A stretch of 53,626 bases of DNA from Candidatus Omnitrophota bacterium (GCA_016192545.1 JACPTX010000007.1:1-53626), one strand, 5' to 3'; counted from the stretch's first letter, positions 8,370-17,440 are shown. The notes: a model not told the origin generated them from the letters alone. Translations and numbers: made by a program.

Positions 8370-9128
8370 TCAATCAATGCTCCGCACGCGCGCGCGGAGA
8401 ATGCGCAGGACGTACGAGCAGCCCAGCCGCGTGAACTGCCATAACGAGACCAGGGATTTGGAGGTGCCCTGGGCCCGGTCGCGGAACGCGTACGGCACCT
8501 CGCACACCCGCAGCCCCTTGCGGCGGCAGGTGGAGAGAAACTCGATGAAGTAGGCCCCGTAGCCGGTCGGGATGATGGAGACCTTGTCGAAGACGGAGCG
8601 CCGCACGACGACGAAGCCGCTGTCGTAGTCGCGGATGCCGCGGCCGAGGACCAGGCCGGCGAACCGGTTGATCGCCAGGCTGGCGATCCGGCGGATCGCC
8701 GAACGCTCGTCCGACCCGCCCGGCGCGTAGCGCGAGCCGATCACGACGTCGTGGTCGCGCAGCCGCTCGATCATCGCCGGCAGCAGGCTGGGCGGCATGC
8801 ACATGTCCGCGTCCATCCACCCGACGACGTCGCCGCGGGACTCGATGATCCCCCGCATGAACGCCGAGGCCAGCCCGCGGGTGGCGACCCGGCGGATCAG
8901 CTTGACCTGCGGGTCCCGCAGGTCCTCGACGAGGCGCCAGGTTTCGTCGGGCGAGTCGTCGTCCACGACGATGACCTCCAGCGGCTCAGGCACGTGGGAG
9001 CGGATGCTCCGGATCGTCTCCACGATGTTGTCGCGCTCGTTGTACGTCGCCAGGATGACGGAGACCAAGCCCCGCGTCGTGGCGCGACTCGGCGTTCCGA
9101 TGTCGGCCGTGAGAGATTTCGTGTTCAT
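8370..9128 (-). CDS. Glycosyltransferase family 2, polyprenyl-phosphate sugar synthase-like
   Basis: 252 residues from the ATG at 9128, which overlaps the upstream TGA. VSVILATYNERDNI (22-35), VVDDDSPDETW and the metal-binding WMDADMCMPP are the GT2 signature. IRDYDSGFVVVRRSVF and AFRDRAQGTSKSL are typical of dolichol/polyprenol-phosphate mannose synthases (DPM1 type). It lacks the long C-terminal membrane region of some relatives. It may charge polyprenyl phosphate with a sugar for the GT39-like enzyme nearby, which is an inference from family pairing. Confidence 0.88.
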   Translation of the reverse strand: MNTKSLTADIGTPSRATTRGLVSVILATYNERDNIVETIRSIRSHVPEPLEVIVVDDDSPDETWRLVEDLRDPQVKLIRRVATRGLASAFMRGIIESRGDVVGWMDADMCMPPSLLPAMIERLRDHDVVIGSRYAPGGSDERSAIRRIASLAINRFAGLVLGRGIRDYDSGFVVVRRSVFDKVSIIPTGYGAYFIEFLSTCRRKGLRVCEVPYAFRDRAQGTSKSLVSLWQFTRLGCSYVLRILRARVRSID

Positions 9129-10282
9129 CGAATGCCTGGGGCGAGGGCCCCGGCCTTCCGGCACTGGCGGAGGGCCGCCACGACCCGCTGCACCTGTTCC
9201 TGCGTCAAGCCCAGGCCCGACGGCAGGTACAGCCCGTCCCGTCCAAGGCGCTCGGCCACCGGATACGCCCCACTCGTGTCCGGGAACCTCGGATCGCGGC
9301 TGTCCATGAACACCGGCTGCCGGTGCAGCGGATGGAAGAAGGCGCGCGTGTCCACGCCGTGGCGGCGGAGCGCCTGCATCAGCGCGTCCCGCGAGCAGCC
9401 GAAACCGGGCTGGAGGACGATCCCATACATCCAGTAGACCGACTTCGCCCATGGCGCCTCCGGCGGCAGGGTGAGATCCGGCTCGTCCTTCAGCCGCGCC
9501 GTGTACCACTGGGCGAGCCGGCGCTTGCGGGCGATTTTCTCGTCGAGCTGCTCGCACTGGGCCAGGCCGATGGCCGCCTGGAGGTTGGTCAATCGATAAT
9601 TGAACCCCAGGAAGCGGTGCACGAACCGCGGCTCCTCAAAGGCCTGGTTGCGCAAGAGCCGCACCCGCTCGGCCAGCGCCGCGTCGTCGGTGACGACCAT
9701 CCCGCCCTCGCCCGTCGTGAGAATCTTGTTGCCGTAGAAGCTGAAGCAGGCCGCATCGCCCAACGCCCCGACGCGGCGGCCCTTGTAGTCCGCGCCATGG
9801 GCCTCGGCGCCGTCCTCGATGACCTTCAGGCCGTGGCGGCGCGCGATCGCCAGGATCGGGTCCATGTCGCACGGATGGCCGTACATGTGGACGACCATGA
9901 TGGCTTTGGTCCGCGGGGTGATTTTTTCCTCAATCCTGGCCGGATCGATACCCCAGGTCGCCGGGTCGGCGTCCACCAGCACCGCCCTTGCGCCGGTCAG
10001 CGCCACCATGTTGGCGGCCACGATCAGGGTGAAATCCGGCACGATGACCTCATCACCCGCTCCGACCCCCAGCGCCGCCAGCGCCAGGTGGATCGCGGTG
10101 GTGCCGCTGGAGCAGGCCACCCCCTCGCGGACCCCGCAAGAGCGGCTGAAGGCCTTTTCGAAGGCCGGGATGTACGTGCCCGACGAGGAGATCCAGTTCG
10201 TCCGCAGGCACTCCAGGACGTAGGCCTCCTCGCGGCCGTCCAACACCGGTTCGCAGACGGGAATCATGGGCGTGGCTGCCAT
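9125..10282 (-). CDS. DegT/DnrJ/EryC1 sugar aminotransferase (perosamine synthase-like)
   Basis: 385 residues from the ATG at 10282. An earlier non-ATG start at 10318 and an ATG at 10267 are possible. The PLP-dependent features are SSGTTAIHLAL (58-68), VIEDGAEAHG with the ring-stacking Asp157, and SFYGNKILTTGEGG with Schiff-base Lys186. SFYGNKIL is common in GDP-perosamine synthases (PerA/RfbE). It would transaminate a nucleotide 4-keto-6-deoxy sugar using glutamate. It sits after one of the larger gaps in the window (51 bp), which holds a possible promoter. Confidence 0.9.
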   Translation of the reverse strand: MAATPMIPVCEPVLDGREEAYVLECLRTNWISSSGTYIPAFEKAFSRSCGVREGVACSSGTTAIHLALAALGVGAGDEVIVPDFTLIVAANMVALTGARAVLVDADPATWGIDPARIEEKITPRTKAIMVVHMYGHPCDMDPILAIARRHGLKVIEDGAEAHGADYKGRRVGALGDAACFSFYGNKILTTGEGGMVVTDDAALAERVRLLRNQAFEEPRFVHRFLGFNYRLTNLQAAIGLAQCEQLDEKIARKRRLAQWYTARLKDEPDLTLPPEAPWAKSVYWMYGIVLQPGFGCSRDALMQALRRHGVDTRAFFHPLHRQPVFMDSRDPRFPDTSGAYPVAERLGRDGLYLPSGLGLTQEQVQRVVAALRQCRKAGALAPGIR

Positions 10283-10288
10283 CTGAAA

Positions 10289-10317
10289 ATTATAGAGGGT
10301 TCTCCGACCCTTGTACA
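10289..10317 (-). promoter_or_regulatory. Candidate internal sigma-70 promoter before the DegT aminotransferase
   Basis: On the minus strand TGTACA (10317-10312) is separated by 17 bases from a consensus TATAAT (10294-10289). The predicted start of transcription, about seven bases downstream, falls on or next to the ATG at 10282, so the message would be leaderless or nearly so. The stretch is AT-rich against a GC-rich background and lies in one of the few gaps between genes. A short AGGGT/ACCCT hairpin lies in the spacer. The -35 box matches consensus at only four of six positions. Confidence 0.45.
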
Positions 10318-10333
10318 CACCGACGGTGACCCG

Positions 10334-11362
10334 CTACGGTTTCCGGAGTCCGGCCGGGCCGTCGGCCTGGAAAAACCCCTGGCCCACCCGGACCGCCAGC
10401 TCAGGCACCACCGGCTCCATCGGCGCGTTGGTGTTGTGGATGCAGTTGTGGCACAGCGTCCCCTCCAGCGCGTTCTCCAGGTGGCGCCGGCGCATCTCCT
10501 GGAAGATCTTCGCCTCCCAGGCGTCTTTCAGCGTCGTGCGGTTCAGGTCCACCAAACTCAAATAATTCTGGTAGTCGCTGCAGCACATCCGCAGGTAGCC
10601 CTCCGCCGAGATGTGGCACTGCATGAACGGCAGCGGGCAGGGCGCGGTAATCCCCGCTTCAGCCAGGCCGAGCATCTGGCCGTTCTGGTTGTTCGCCTCG
10701 TAGAAGATCACCTCATCCACGACCGATCCCAGGAGCCGCGGCAATTGCTCCCGGCTCCCCGCGTTGCTGCCGATGGCATGCTCGACCAGCACGCAGGAGA
10801 CGGCCAGGTACAGGTCCGTCCCGAGCCGGTCGCGGTAGGCGCGGCAGAACTTCACGCGCTCGATGACCTTGTCGAAGTCGTCGCGTCCGTGGATCCGCCG
10901 GTACGTCTCCCGGTCGCCGGCGTTGATCGAGAACTTCAGGCTGTCCAGGCCGTGGTCCATGCAGGCCCTGAGGCGCGCCTCGGTCGCCAGCGACGCGTTG
11001 GTGCTGATAAAGACATACCCATAGCCCAGCATCTTGGCCAGCTTGATGCCGCGCTCCAGGTCCGGCGAGGTGAACGGCTCGGCCCCGGCGTAGAAGCCCA
11101 CCTCGCGCCCACCCAGCTCGTAGGCCTCCTGCAGCAGCCGCTCCAGCAGCGCAAAGTCCAGCAGCTTGCCGGCGCGGGTCATCTTCGCGTAGGCGCAGAA
11201 GACGCAGCGGTGGTTGCAGACGTTGCTCAGCTCCACCAGGACGGTCTTCGGGAAGGCCGGCGTCACCGAGGCGGGCTTGTAGTCATAGAACGCCTCGATG
11301 CGGCGCCGGATCTTCTCTCGTTCCCGCTTGGAGACCGTCGGCACGCCCTCGAGTTGGTTCAC
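10334..11362 (-). CDS. Radical SAM protein with SPASM-like C-terminus
   Basis: 342 residues from the GTG at 11362, which overlaps the upstream TGA (GTGA) and follows a GGGGGTGA binding site. The iron-sulfur motif CNHRCVFC places Cys49, Cys53 and Cys56 in the CxxxCxxC spacing. GFYAGAEPF and FISTNASL complete the radical SAM barrel. The C-terminal part carries several cysteines (CPLPFMQC, MCCSD, CHNC), as in SPASM auxiliary-cluster proteins. Relatives in glycan loci are poorly characterised, and a carbon-skeleton or dehydrogenation step on a sugar is possible. The function is not assignable from sequence. Confidence 0.85.
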   Translation of the reverse strand: MNQLEGVPTVSKREREKIRRRIEAFYDYKPASVTPAFPKTVLVELSNVCNHRCVFCAYAKMTRAGKLLDFALLERLLQEAYELGGREVGFYAGAEPFTSPDLERGIKLAKMLGYGYVFISTNASLATEARLRACMDHGLDSLKFSINAGDRETYRRIHGRDDFDKVIERVKFCRAYRDRLGTDLYLAVSCVLVEHAIGSNAGSREQLPRLLGSVVDEVIFYEANNQNGQMLGLAEAGITAPCPLPFMQCHISAEGYLRMCCSDYQNYLSLVDLNRTTLKDAWEAKIFQEMRRRHLENALEGTLCHNCIHNTNAPMEPVVPELAVRVGQGFFQADGPAGLRKP

Positions 11363-12399
11363 GGCTTCACCCCCACGAGCCACCACTCCCCCACGCCGCA
11401 GCACCCCCGCCCAACGACTTGGCAGGTCGGCAGGTACTGGTCCAGCGCAGTCTGGTCGCCAGCCGCCAGCAGCGCCTCAATGCGCTGCGATTCTTCCATC
11501 CACCGGGCGTGTCGCCACGACCTGTCGGCTTCAGGCGAGTCGCTGCGATAGACCTCGGCATCCTGCTCCCGCTGCACGGTCCATGCCGAGGCCTGGCGGA
11601 TCAGATGGGCTCGATAGGGCGACAGCAGCCAAGTGATGGGTTGATGATTCGCCTGATCTGCGAGGGGAGGCTCCAGCGGCGGCCAGCTCCGGTAGAGCGA
11701 CAGCTCCGCCTCCACCATCCAGTCAAACAGATCCGCCAACGCGATCGGCTGATGGCGGGGCGTGAGAAAATTATCGGCGACGATCTGCAGCTCTGTCCGA
11801 CTTCCAAACCGCCTCGCCCGATCCAGGTATTCCGGAAACCACTTCCGCATCAGCGCCACGGCTCGTTCGGCCTCGCCCCCTGAGAACCGTGAAATCAGCC
11901 GTCTCAGCAGCACACGCTGCTCGGCCCCCGGCAACGGCGCGACGCAGATGACCACAAGCCCCCCCGACTTCACGCTGGCCGCGAGCTTGCGAAAGGCACC
12001 ACGCTGGTCCTCCACATGATCCAGCACTCCGTCTGCGACCGCGATGTCGTACGATTGCCTCGGCTGCCACTGGCTGATTGACGTACATTCAACCGTCGCG
12101 TGAAGCCGTCTCCGCGCAAACAGTGTCTGGAGCCGTTCAAGCGCAAGACGGTTGAAGTCGACCCCAGTGACCTGCGCTCCCCACGCAGCATAGACCAGCG
12201 TATGCTCGCCGGTCCCGCACCCAAGATCCAACACCTGGGCGCCACGGAACAGTTGCAGGGGGAGATGCAGGCGATCCCGGAAGATGCGAAGGCGCCGCTC
12301 CACCAGGGCCTCCCACGCCTCCGGAGTCTCCACAGGCATCCGGGAGGGGTTGACGGTCCGATAGTGTTGCAAGACCTGCGCTTCAATCGGGCGACTCAT
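11359..12399 (-). CDS. Class I SAM-dependent methyltransferase with long C-terminal region
   Basis: 346 residues from the ATG at 12399, which forms ATGA with the upstream stop and has AAGGAGGT a few bases upstream. A TTG start 27 bases earlier is less likely. Motif I is QVLDLGCGTGEHTLV, followed by GVDFNRLAL, DGVLDHVED and SGGLVVICV. The roughly 150 residues after the methyltransferase core are Trp/Arg-rich and not recognised. Gene order suggests a glycan modifier acting with the capsule-like proteins upstream. Confidence 0.82.
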   Translation of the reverse strand: MSRPIEAQVLQHYRTVNPSRMPVETPEAWEALVERRLRIFRDRLHLPLQLFRGAQVLDLGCGTGEHTLVYAAWGAQVTGVDFNRLALERLQTLFARRRLHATVECTSISQWQPRQSYDIAVADGVLDHVEDQRGAFRKLAASVKSGGLVVICVAPLPGAEQRVLLRRLISRFSGGEAERAVALMRKWFPEYLDRARRFGSRTELQIVADNFLTPRHQPIALADLFDWMVEAELSLYRSWPPLEPPLADQANHQPITWLLSPYRAHLIRQASAWTVQREQDAEVYRSDSPEADRSWRHARWMEESQRIEALLAAGDQTALDQYLPTCQVVGRGCCGVGEWWLVGVKP

Positions 12400-13925
12400 G
12401 GACCTCCTTTCGAGGCGGCGGGACAACCGGCCGTCTCCACGGCCGGTTGACCTTGCGGCCCACCAGTGACCTGTTCGAGCCGGTCAAGCATGAGCCTGGC
12501 GATCCTGTCCAGATTGTCCGCACTGAGGACTCGATCGGCCAATGCAGGAACGCTCCTCGGCTCAGTCCACAATGCCTGTGGAGCTTTCGTGAGCACGGCG
12601 GCGGTGAAGGCCAGCAGCGCGTCCGGCGGCACGCGGCGGTCGCGCAGCCGGCGCAGCTGGCGCGGGAGATCCTCGACGGAGTCCAGGCGCAGGACGCCTT
12701 CCGTGAATTCCTCATAGAAGGCGCGGCCCGCCAGCAGCGCCGGCTTGCCGAACGCCAGCGCCTCCCAGCCGGCTGTGCTGCCCAGCGTGATGACCGCCTC
12801 CGCGTGTGGCACAATCGCATAGCCGTCCAGCCGCTGATCCAGCAGCCGCACGCGCGGCAGGTTCAACAATTCGCGGTAGAAGCGCCACGGCCGCACCCCG
12901 CTGGCCATCATCGGATGCTCCTTCACGTACAGCCAGCGGTCAATCGGCAGCGCCAGGCTGATGGCCCGGATCAGCTCCAGCTGATCCGTCCAGCCCCGTC
13001 CCTGGGTGATGACCGACATCTCCGGCTCAAATTGCAGGGGGTAGAAGAAAAACGGCTGACCGTGCGGAAGGGTCCTCAGCGACCGGGCGCGGAGCACCGC
13101 ATCATAGAGCGGGGTCCGTCGCGCTCGCAGAGCCCGCTGCACGACCAGGTGAAACGGGTCCTCGTAATGGCGGTAGTCGGTCCAATAGGTGTTGCGGAAC
13201 AGCCGCCAGGCGCGGCTGGGGCGCGGCAGCCATTTCATCGTGGTGATCCGCTTGACCATGTCAAACTCAATCGGCTTGACCGCCTTGGCCCGGTACTGGG
13301 TCAGCAACGCCTCCGCCTCATGCCGCTCCTCGGCCGTGAGGCCGTTGCGCAGTTTCTCCAGGTAGCGCTCGCGCACGTCCAGGTGCTCATGGGCGTCCAC
13401 AGGCAGGAAGCATCGGTCGCCGAACCGCGACGGGCTGAAGATCAGGCACGGCACCCCGTTGCCGCGCGCCACGGCAATCCCCACCCACGACGGCAAGAGC
13501 GCCGCCGGGCCGGTAACGCACAGCACCGGCTTCAGGCGGCGGCAGAGCTGCTCATAGTAGGCGATGTGGCCCAACAGGAAGCGCCACTTCTCGTCTTCGG
13601 AGCGGCCCTCGAGGATGCGCTCCGCCTGCAGGTAGACGCGCAGGTGCGGGCTGCCATACTGCTGTTCCCAGGTCTGGACGGCGGCCGGCGACCACGTCTG
13701 CGCGCGGTCGTCCGGATCGCTTGCCTCATAGTGGGCGATCAACGTCACCCGCTCGCGCGGCAGCAGTGACGCGGCCAGATCCCGGTCCCTGCGGTCGTCG
13801 AAGACCATGGTGAAGTGGTACGGGCGGGCCGCCTCGGCATAGCGCGCCAACAGGTACCGCACGGCGTGCATCAACACGTAGCTGGTGGTATTGACCCTGG
13901 CATACAGCAGGACGTTGCGGCTCAT
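12396..13925 (-). CDS. Capsule polysaccharide biosynthesis-like protein (paralogue A)
   Basis: 509 residues from the ATG at 13925, which overlaps the stop of its upstream paralogue. The C-terminal half reads LYVKEHPMM, PHAEAVITLGSTAGWEALAF and GKPALLAGRAFYEEF. The GST-x-G-x-EAL-x(2)-GKP pattern resembles the Capsule_synth (KpsC/KpsS) GT-B family. It aligns along most of its length with the next gene upstream (12396-15439 forms a tandem pair). A retaining sugar-transfer role is likely. The tail at residues 493-501 is encoded by a perfect DNA hairpin. Confidence 0.68.
   Translation of the reverse strand: MSRNVLLYARVNTTSYVLMHAVRYLLARYAEAARPYHFTMVFDDRRDRDLAASLLPRERVTLIAHYEASDPDDRAQTWSPAAVQTWEQQYGSPHLRVYLQAERILEGRSEDEKWRFLLGHIAYYEQLCRRLKPVLCVTGPAALLPSWVGIAVARGNGVPCLIFSPSRFGDRCFLPVDAHEHLDVRERYLEKLRNGLTAEERHEAEALLTQYRAKAVKPIEFDMVKRITTMKWLPRPSRAWRLFRNTYWTDYRHYEDPFHLVVQRALRARRTPLYDAVLRARSLRTLPHGQPFFFYPLQFEPEMSVITQGRGWTDQLELIRAISLALPIDRWLYVKEHPMMASGVRPWRFYRELLNLPRVRLLDQRLDGYAIVPHAEAVITLGSTAGWEALAFGKPALLAGRAFYEEFTEGVLRLDSVEDLPRQLRRLRDRRVPPDALLAFTAAVLTKAPQALWTEPRSVPALADRVLSADNLDRIARLMLDRLEQVTGGPQGQPAVETAGCPAASKGGP
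12424..12449. repeat. Perfect 11-bp inverted repeat in the 3' end of a coding region
   Basis: Arm CAACCGGCCGT (12424-12434), a 4-base loop, and its exact complement (12439-12449). It encodes residues 493-501 of the capsule-like protein and ends about 25 bases before the start of the next gene. There is no U-tract. At this base composition a perfect 11-bp stem with a 4-base loop is unlikely by chance in a window of this size. It may be a palindromic repeat element or an mRNA structure affecting the coupled start. Confidence 0.6.
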
Positions 13926-15439
13926 CGCGCTCCGTTCCGCCCAAGCCGGAAGGCTAACTCGTTGATCACGCAATCGGCCAGCGCCCGGATGTTCTCCGCC
14001 TGCTCCACCTCCGGTCCAGACTGCTCCAGCTCGGCCAGCTGGGTGCGGGCGAGGACCGCCGCGAGGAACCGTTCCAGCAGGTCGTCATCAACGCGCGGCG
14101 AGGCGCTCATCTGCTGGAGGGCCGCGGCGACCCCATCCCGCCCCGACGGACGCCGGATGCCCTCGCGGAAGACTTCATAGAACGCGTGACCGAACATCAG
14201 CACCGGCTTGCCGCAGCACAGCGCTTCAAAGCCGGTCGTCCCCGCCAGCGTCATCACGCCCCGGCAGCGCGCGATGATGTCGTAGCTGTCCGTGTGGGTC
14301 GGCAGCAGGCGCACGCCGGGCATGCCGGCCAGCCGCCGGTAGTACCCCATCGGACGGGTGCCGATCGCCATGTTCGGGTTTTCCTTGACGTACAGCGCGT
14401 GGCCGGCCGGCAGCGACGCCGCCGCCAGCTCGATGACGCGCAGCTGGTCCCGGTACTCGGTGCTGAAGACGTCGATCGCCGACTCCGGCTCGTAGTGGAG
14501 CGGGTAGTAGAAGAACGGTTCATCGCGCAGCGCCGCCGTCGCGCATCGCCGGAGATCCCGCCGCTGCCAGGGCGTGCGCCAGCGGGTCACCAGCGATTGC
14601 TTCACCCACGCCCCGACGCCGCGCTCGAAGTACCGGTCTTCTTCAATCACCCGCTCGTTCACCAGCTGCAGGAAGCGTCTGGGTGACGGCAGGGTGCGCA
14701 GCCGCGGCCCGATCCCGTAATAGCGCGGACGGATCCGGCGGGCCCGGTAGGTGTCCCGCAGCGCCCGCGCGCCCGCCTGTTCCTCCGGCGTCAGCGCCCG
14801 GCTCTTCAGCGCCGCGTAGGCCTCCTCCAGCCCGGGGATCTGCTCCAGCTCGTTGTCCACGATGAAGAACCGCCCGCGGAACCGGCCCGGCCCCAGCAGG
14901 AGTAGGAGCGCGCCGTGCTGTTTCATCACCTGCTGGGCCATCAAAAACAGCATCGAATCCGGCGCCGCGGTGATCAGCACGTCGGGCCGCTCGCGCCGGG
15001 CCAGCTCGTCAAAGTATTCGAGGTACGTCTGGACGTACGCCAGCTTGCGCTCCTCGCTCAGGCGATCGATCATCCGGTGGACCAGGATATAGCGCCGGAG
15101 GTTGGGGACGCCGTAGCGCTCCTCCCAGCCGGCCAGCTTCTTCAGATCCAGCCGGGCCGGGTGCCGGAACGGGTCCAGCCGCTCATGCTGATAGATCAGC
15201 TCGATGCGGGGATCGCGCGGCTGCCGCAGCGCCCAGCGATACGAGGGGCGATCGCCGATCACAAACGCCACCCGCTCCGCATGGGCGTCAAGACGCCGGA
15301 CCAGCTCCTGCACCATCGGCAGGAACAGCCGCGTGCCGATGCCCGCGATGTAGACCAGATAGCGGCGCGGCCGCCTGACCGCCTCGGCGCGGGCCGCCGT
15401 TCCGGCGCGCGGCTCCAGGACGCCGGCGTCACCCGACAT
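13922..15439 (-). CDS. Capsule polysaccharide biosynthesis-like protein (paralogue B)
   Basis: 505 residues from the ATG at 15439 (GGAGAG eight bases upstream). Longer in-frame starts would run deep into the upstream glycosyltransferase gene. It shares with paralogue A the order YVKENPNM, RCRGVMTLAGTTGFEALCCG and KPVLMFGHAFYEVF, plus FFYYPLHYEPES, equivalent to FFFYPLQFEPEM in A. The pattern fits GT-B capsule-synthesis proteins related to KpsC/KpsS. Tandem duplication followed by divergence suggests two linkages of similar chemistry. No membrane segment is evident. Confidence 0.68.
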   Translation of the reverse strand: MSGDAGVLEPRAGTAARAEAVRRPRRYLVYIAGIGTRLFLPMVQELVRRLDAHAERVAFVIGDRPSYRWALRQPRDPRIELIYQHERLDPFRHPARLDLKKLAGWEERYGVPNLRRYILVHRMIDRLSEERKLAYVQTYLEYFDELARRERPDVLITAAPDSMLFLMAQQVMKQHGALLLLLGPGRFRGRFFIVDNELEQIPGLEEAYAALKSRALTPEEQAGARALRDTYRARRIRPRYYGIGPRLRTLPSPRRFLQLVNERVIEEDRYFERGVGAWVKQSLVTRWRTPWQRRDLRRCATAALRDEPFFYYPLHYEPESAIDVFSTEYRDQLRVIELAAASLPAGHALYVKENPNMAIGTRPMGYYRRLAGMPGVRLLPTHTDSYDIIARCRGVMTLAGTTGFEALCCGKPVLMFGHAFYEVFREGIRRPSGRDGVAAALQQMSASPRVDDDLLERFLAAVLARTQLAELEQSGPEVEQAENIRALADCVINELAFRLGRNGAR

Positions 15440-16646
15440 GGGCGCTCTCCATCGGTGCAACCTCATGGTGCGCATGCCGCCCGTCAGCCGTCCACCGGCC
15501 GGCGACGCCGCGCACAGCCGCCAGGTGCTCATACCAGCGCTCGTAAGCCCGCGCCATCGCCTCCGCCGTGAAGCGCGTGCGCACGAGCTCTGCGGCCTGC
15601 GCGACGAGCCGCTGCCGCAACGGTTCCTCGCTCAGCACCCGTGCGACCGCCTGCGCCATCGCGCGAGCGTCGCCCGGCGGCACCAGCAGACCGGTTTCTC
15701 CGTCGGTGACGATCTCCGGGACCCCCCCGGCCGCCGTCGCCACGACCGGCACGCCGGCGGCCATCGCCTCCAGGATCACCAGGCCGAACGGCTCCCAGTG
15801 CGACGGCAGCACCACGGCATCGGCTTCGCGGAGAATCGCCGGCACGTCATCGCGGAATCCCAGAAATTCGACCGCCTGCGACAACCCCGCCGCCTGCACG
15901 GCCCGCTCGATCCGGCCCCGCGTCGGGCCGTCGCCCACCATCAGACATCGCACCGGATTGGGTGAAGTCAGGCGGCGCAGGGCCTCGACCAGGACCTCAT
16001 GGCCTTTGAACGGTGCGAAGTTCGACACGCAGACGACCGTCGGGCGGGCGGCGCGCCGGCTCGCGCCGTTCAACGCCGCCGAGAACGGCTGCAACGCAAT
16101 GCCGTTGTGGATCACCGTGGTCTTCGATGGAGCGACGCGAATGCCCAGCCCTGAGCTCACCGCTTGCTTGACGGCCTCGCTGCAGGTCGCCACCCCGTCG
16201 CAGGCCTGGTACAGCGCCCGGTAGAACCATCCCAGGCACCATCGCTGCGCGCGCTCAAGCGGCGAACCCCATGGCAAGAGATAATTCGGCCCATGGATCG
16301 TTGAGACCCACACCGGCCCGCGCGCGATCCGGCACGCCAGCATCCCGTACAGGTCCGCCAGAATCAGATGGGTGTGGATGATGTCAGGACGGTGCTCCCG
16401 GATCAGACGGGCAAGCTGCCGGACGGCACGCCATCGAACCGGCACCGGAAACGCCAGCGGCCAATACGCCATCCCCCGTTCCCCGGCGATGCGCTCCATG
16501 GCCGCGGAAGGAGGGCACACGACGGCCGGCGCAAACCGCTCCACGTCGAGGGATCGGCACAACAGCTGCACGACGCGCTCGGCCCCGCCGAGCTCCGAGG
16601 AGGAGATCACGAGCATGAGACGAAGGCGCCGGACCGCGTCGCTCAT
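15429..16646 (-). CDS. Glycosyltransferase family 4 (GT-B)
   Basis: 405 residues. The N-terminal VISSSELGGAERVVQ is the GT4 acceptor loop, and DIIHTHLILADLYG follows. The donor motif is WEPFGLVILEAMAAGVPVVA with AAGGVPEIVTDGETGLLVPPGD. The start forms ATGA with the upstream stop, and the end overlaps the capsule-like gene by 11 bp. It is a cytoplasmic sugar transferase of the assembly line. The specific donor is unknown. Confidence 0.92.
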   Translation of the reverse strand: MSDAVRRLRLMLVISSSELGGAERVVQLLCRSLDVERFAPAVVCPPSAAMERIAGERGMAYWPLAFPVPVRWRAVRQLARLIREHRPDIIHTHLILADLYGMLACRIARGPVWVSTIHGPNYLLPWGSPLERAQRWCLGWFYRALYQACDGVATCSEAVKQAVSSGLGIRVAPSKTTVIHNGIALQPFSAALNGASRRAARPTVVCVSNFAPFKGHEVLVEALRRLTSPNPVRCLMVGDGPTRGRIERAVQAAGLSQAVEFLGFRDDVPAILREADAVVLPSHWEPFGLVILEAMAAGVPVVATAAGGVPEIVTDGETGLLVPPGDARAMAQAVARVLSEEPLRQRLVAQAAELVRTRFTAEAMARAYERWYEHLAAVRGVAGRWTADGRHAHHEVAPMESAHVG

Positions 16647-17440
16647 TTGCGCACCGCGCCGAACCCCAGGACTCGGCCCTCGGCTTCGAGCGACACGTAC
16701 GGCCGGCGCTGCGCCCGGCAGAACTGGTGGAACGCCGGGCTCCAGAAGATGTCGTCGCTGGCCAGCACCCCGCCCTCCGCCAGATGCGGCCAGACGGCCG
16801 CGTACTCGTAGGACTGGTGCGCATGCGTATGGAGGCTGTCGTGCAAGAAGAAGTCAATCCGAGGCGCGCGCACGAGCGCCGTCGGGAGCACCGCGCGGCT
16901 TTCGCCGAGCATCAGGGTATGGCGTCCCCGCAGACGGTTCGGGATCAGCCATCCCGGCTGATGCCCCGGCGGCAGCGCCGTGTCCGGCATCCCGTGCGTG
17001 GAGCCCTGGATCGTCGTCACCGCCGGGAGGTCGATGGAGATCAGCTCGCCGGCGCCGTTCTCGTCCAGCGCTTTGAGCATGACCGCGCTGGAATACCCGT
17101 CAAAGACGCCGGTTTCCAGGATCAGGCGGGGCGCGGCGCATCGGATGGCGACATAGAGAAACTCATACCACGGCGCGGCGGCCGCAGGGTGTCCCCGCAC
17201 CGCCATCATGCACTGATTGATCTCCTCAAAGAAACGGGAGTGCCCGGCGTACGCGGCGCGGAACTCCGCGGCCGCCTGCGGCGCCGTCTCCGGCCACAGT
17301 GCCGGCACCGCGCGCTCCACAGCGAGCGGCGGCGGCGCAGCCAGCCGGACCGGGATCATGGACGGCCTGCGGACCGCCCGCCAGAACTTGGCCGGCGTGA
17401 GACTCCCCACTTCTCGGACGACGGTCGGCGCGGATATCAT
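16643..17440 (-). CDS. Class I SAM-dependent methyltransferase (Methyltransf_24-like)
   Basis: 265 residues from the ATG at 17440, which forms ATGA with the GNAT gene's stop. A longer in-frame start at 17581 would lie inside that gene. RLILETGVFDGYSSAVMLKA is a SAM-binding motif I of the glycan-locus type. ELISIDLPAV is the acidic loop, and FFLHDSLHTHAHQSYEY and LASDDIFWSP match the His/Asp-rich second half of TylF-like and Methyltransf_24 proteins. It is likely to methylate a sugar. Confidence 0.8.
   Translation of the reverse strand: MISAPTVVREVGSLTPAKFWRAVRRPSMIPVRLAAPPPLAVERAVPALWPETAPQAAAEFRAAYAGHSRFFEEINQCMMAVRGHPAAAAPWYEFLYVAIRCAAPRLILETGVFDGYSSAVMLKALDENGAGELISIDLPAVTTIQGSTHGMPDTALPPGHQPGWLIPNRLRGRHTLMLGESRAVLPTALVRAPRIDFFLHDSLHTHAHQSYEYAAVWPHLAEGGVLASDDIFWSPAFHQFCRAQRRPYVSLEAEGRVLGFGAVRK

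Noticed and set aside
10294-10312. Intrinsic terminator after the radical SAM gene
   Set aside because: The AGGGT/ACCCT stem is only 5 bp with a 6-base loop, and the following CTATAATTTT is not a U-run. The promoter reading is at least as good.
9323-11551. 742-codon open frame on the plus strand
   Set aside because: It runs antisense across the aminotransferase and radical SAM genes with shadow-like composition. Both opposite genes have clear motifs and coupled starts.
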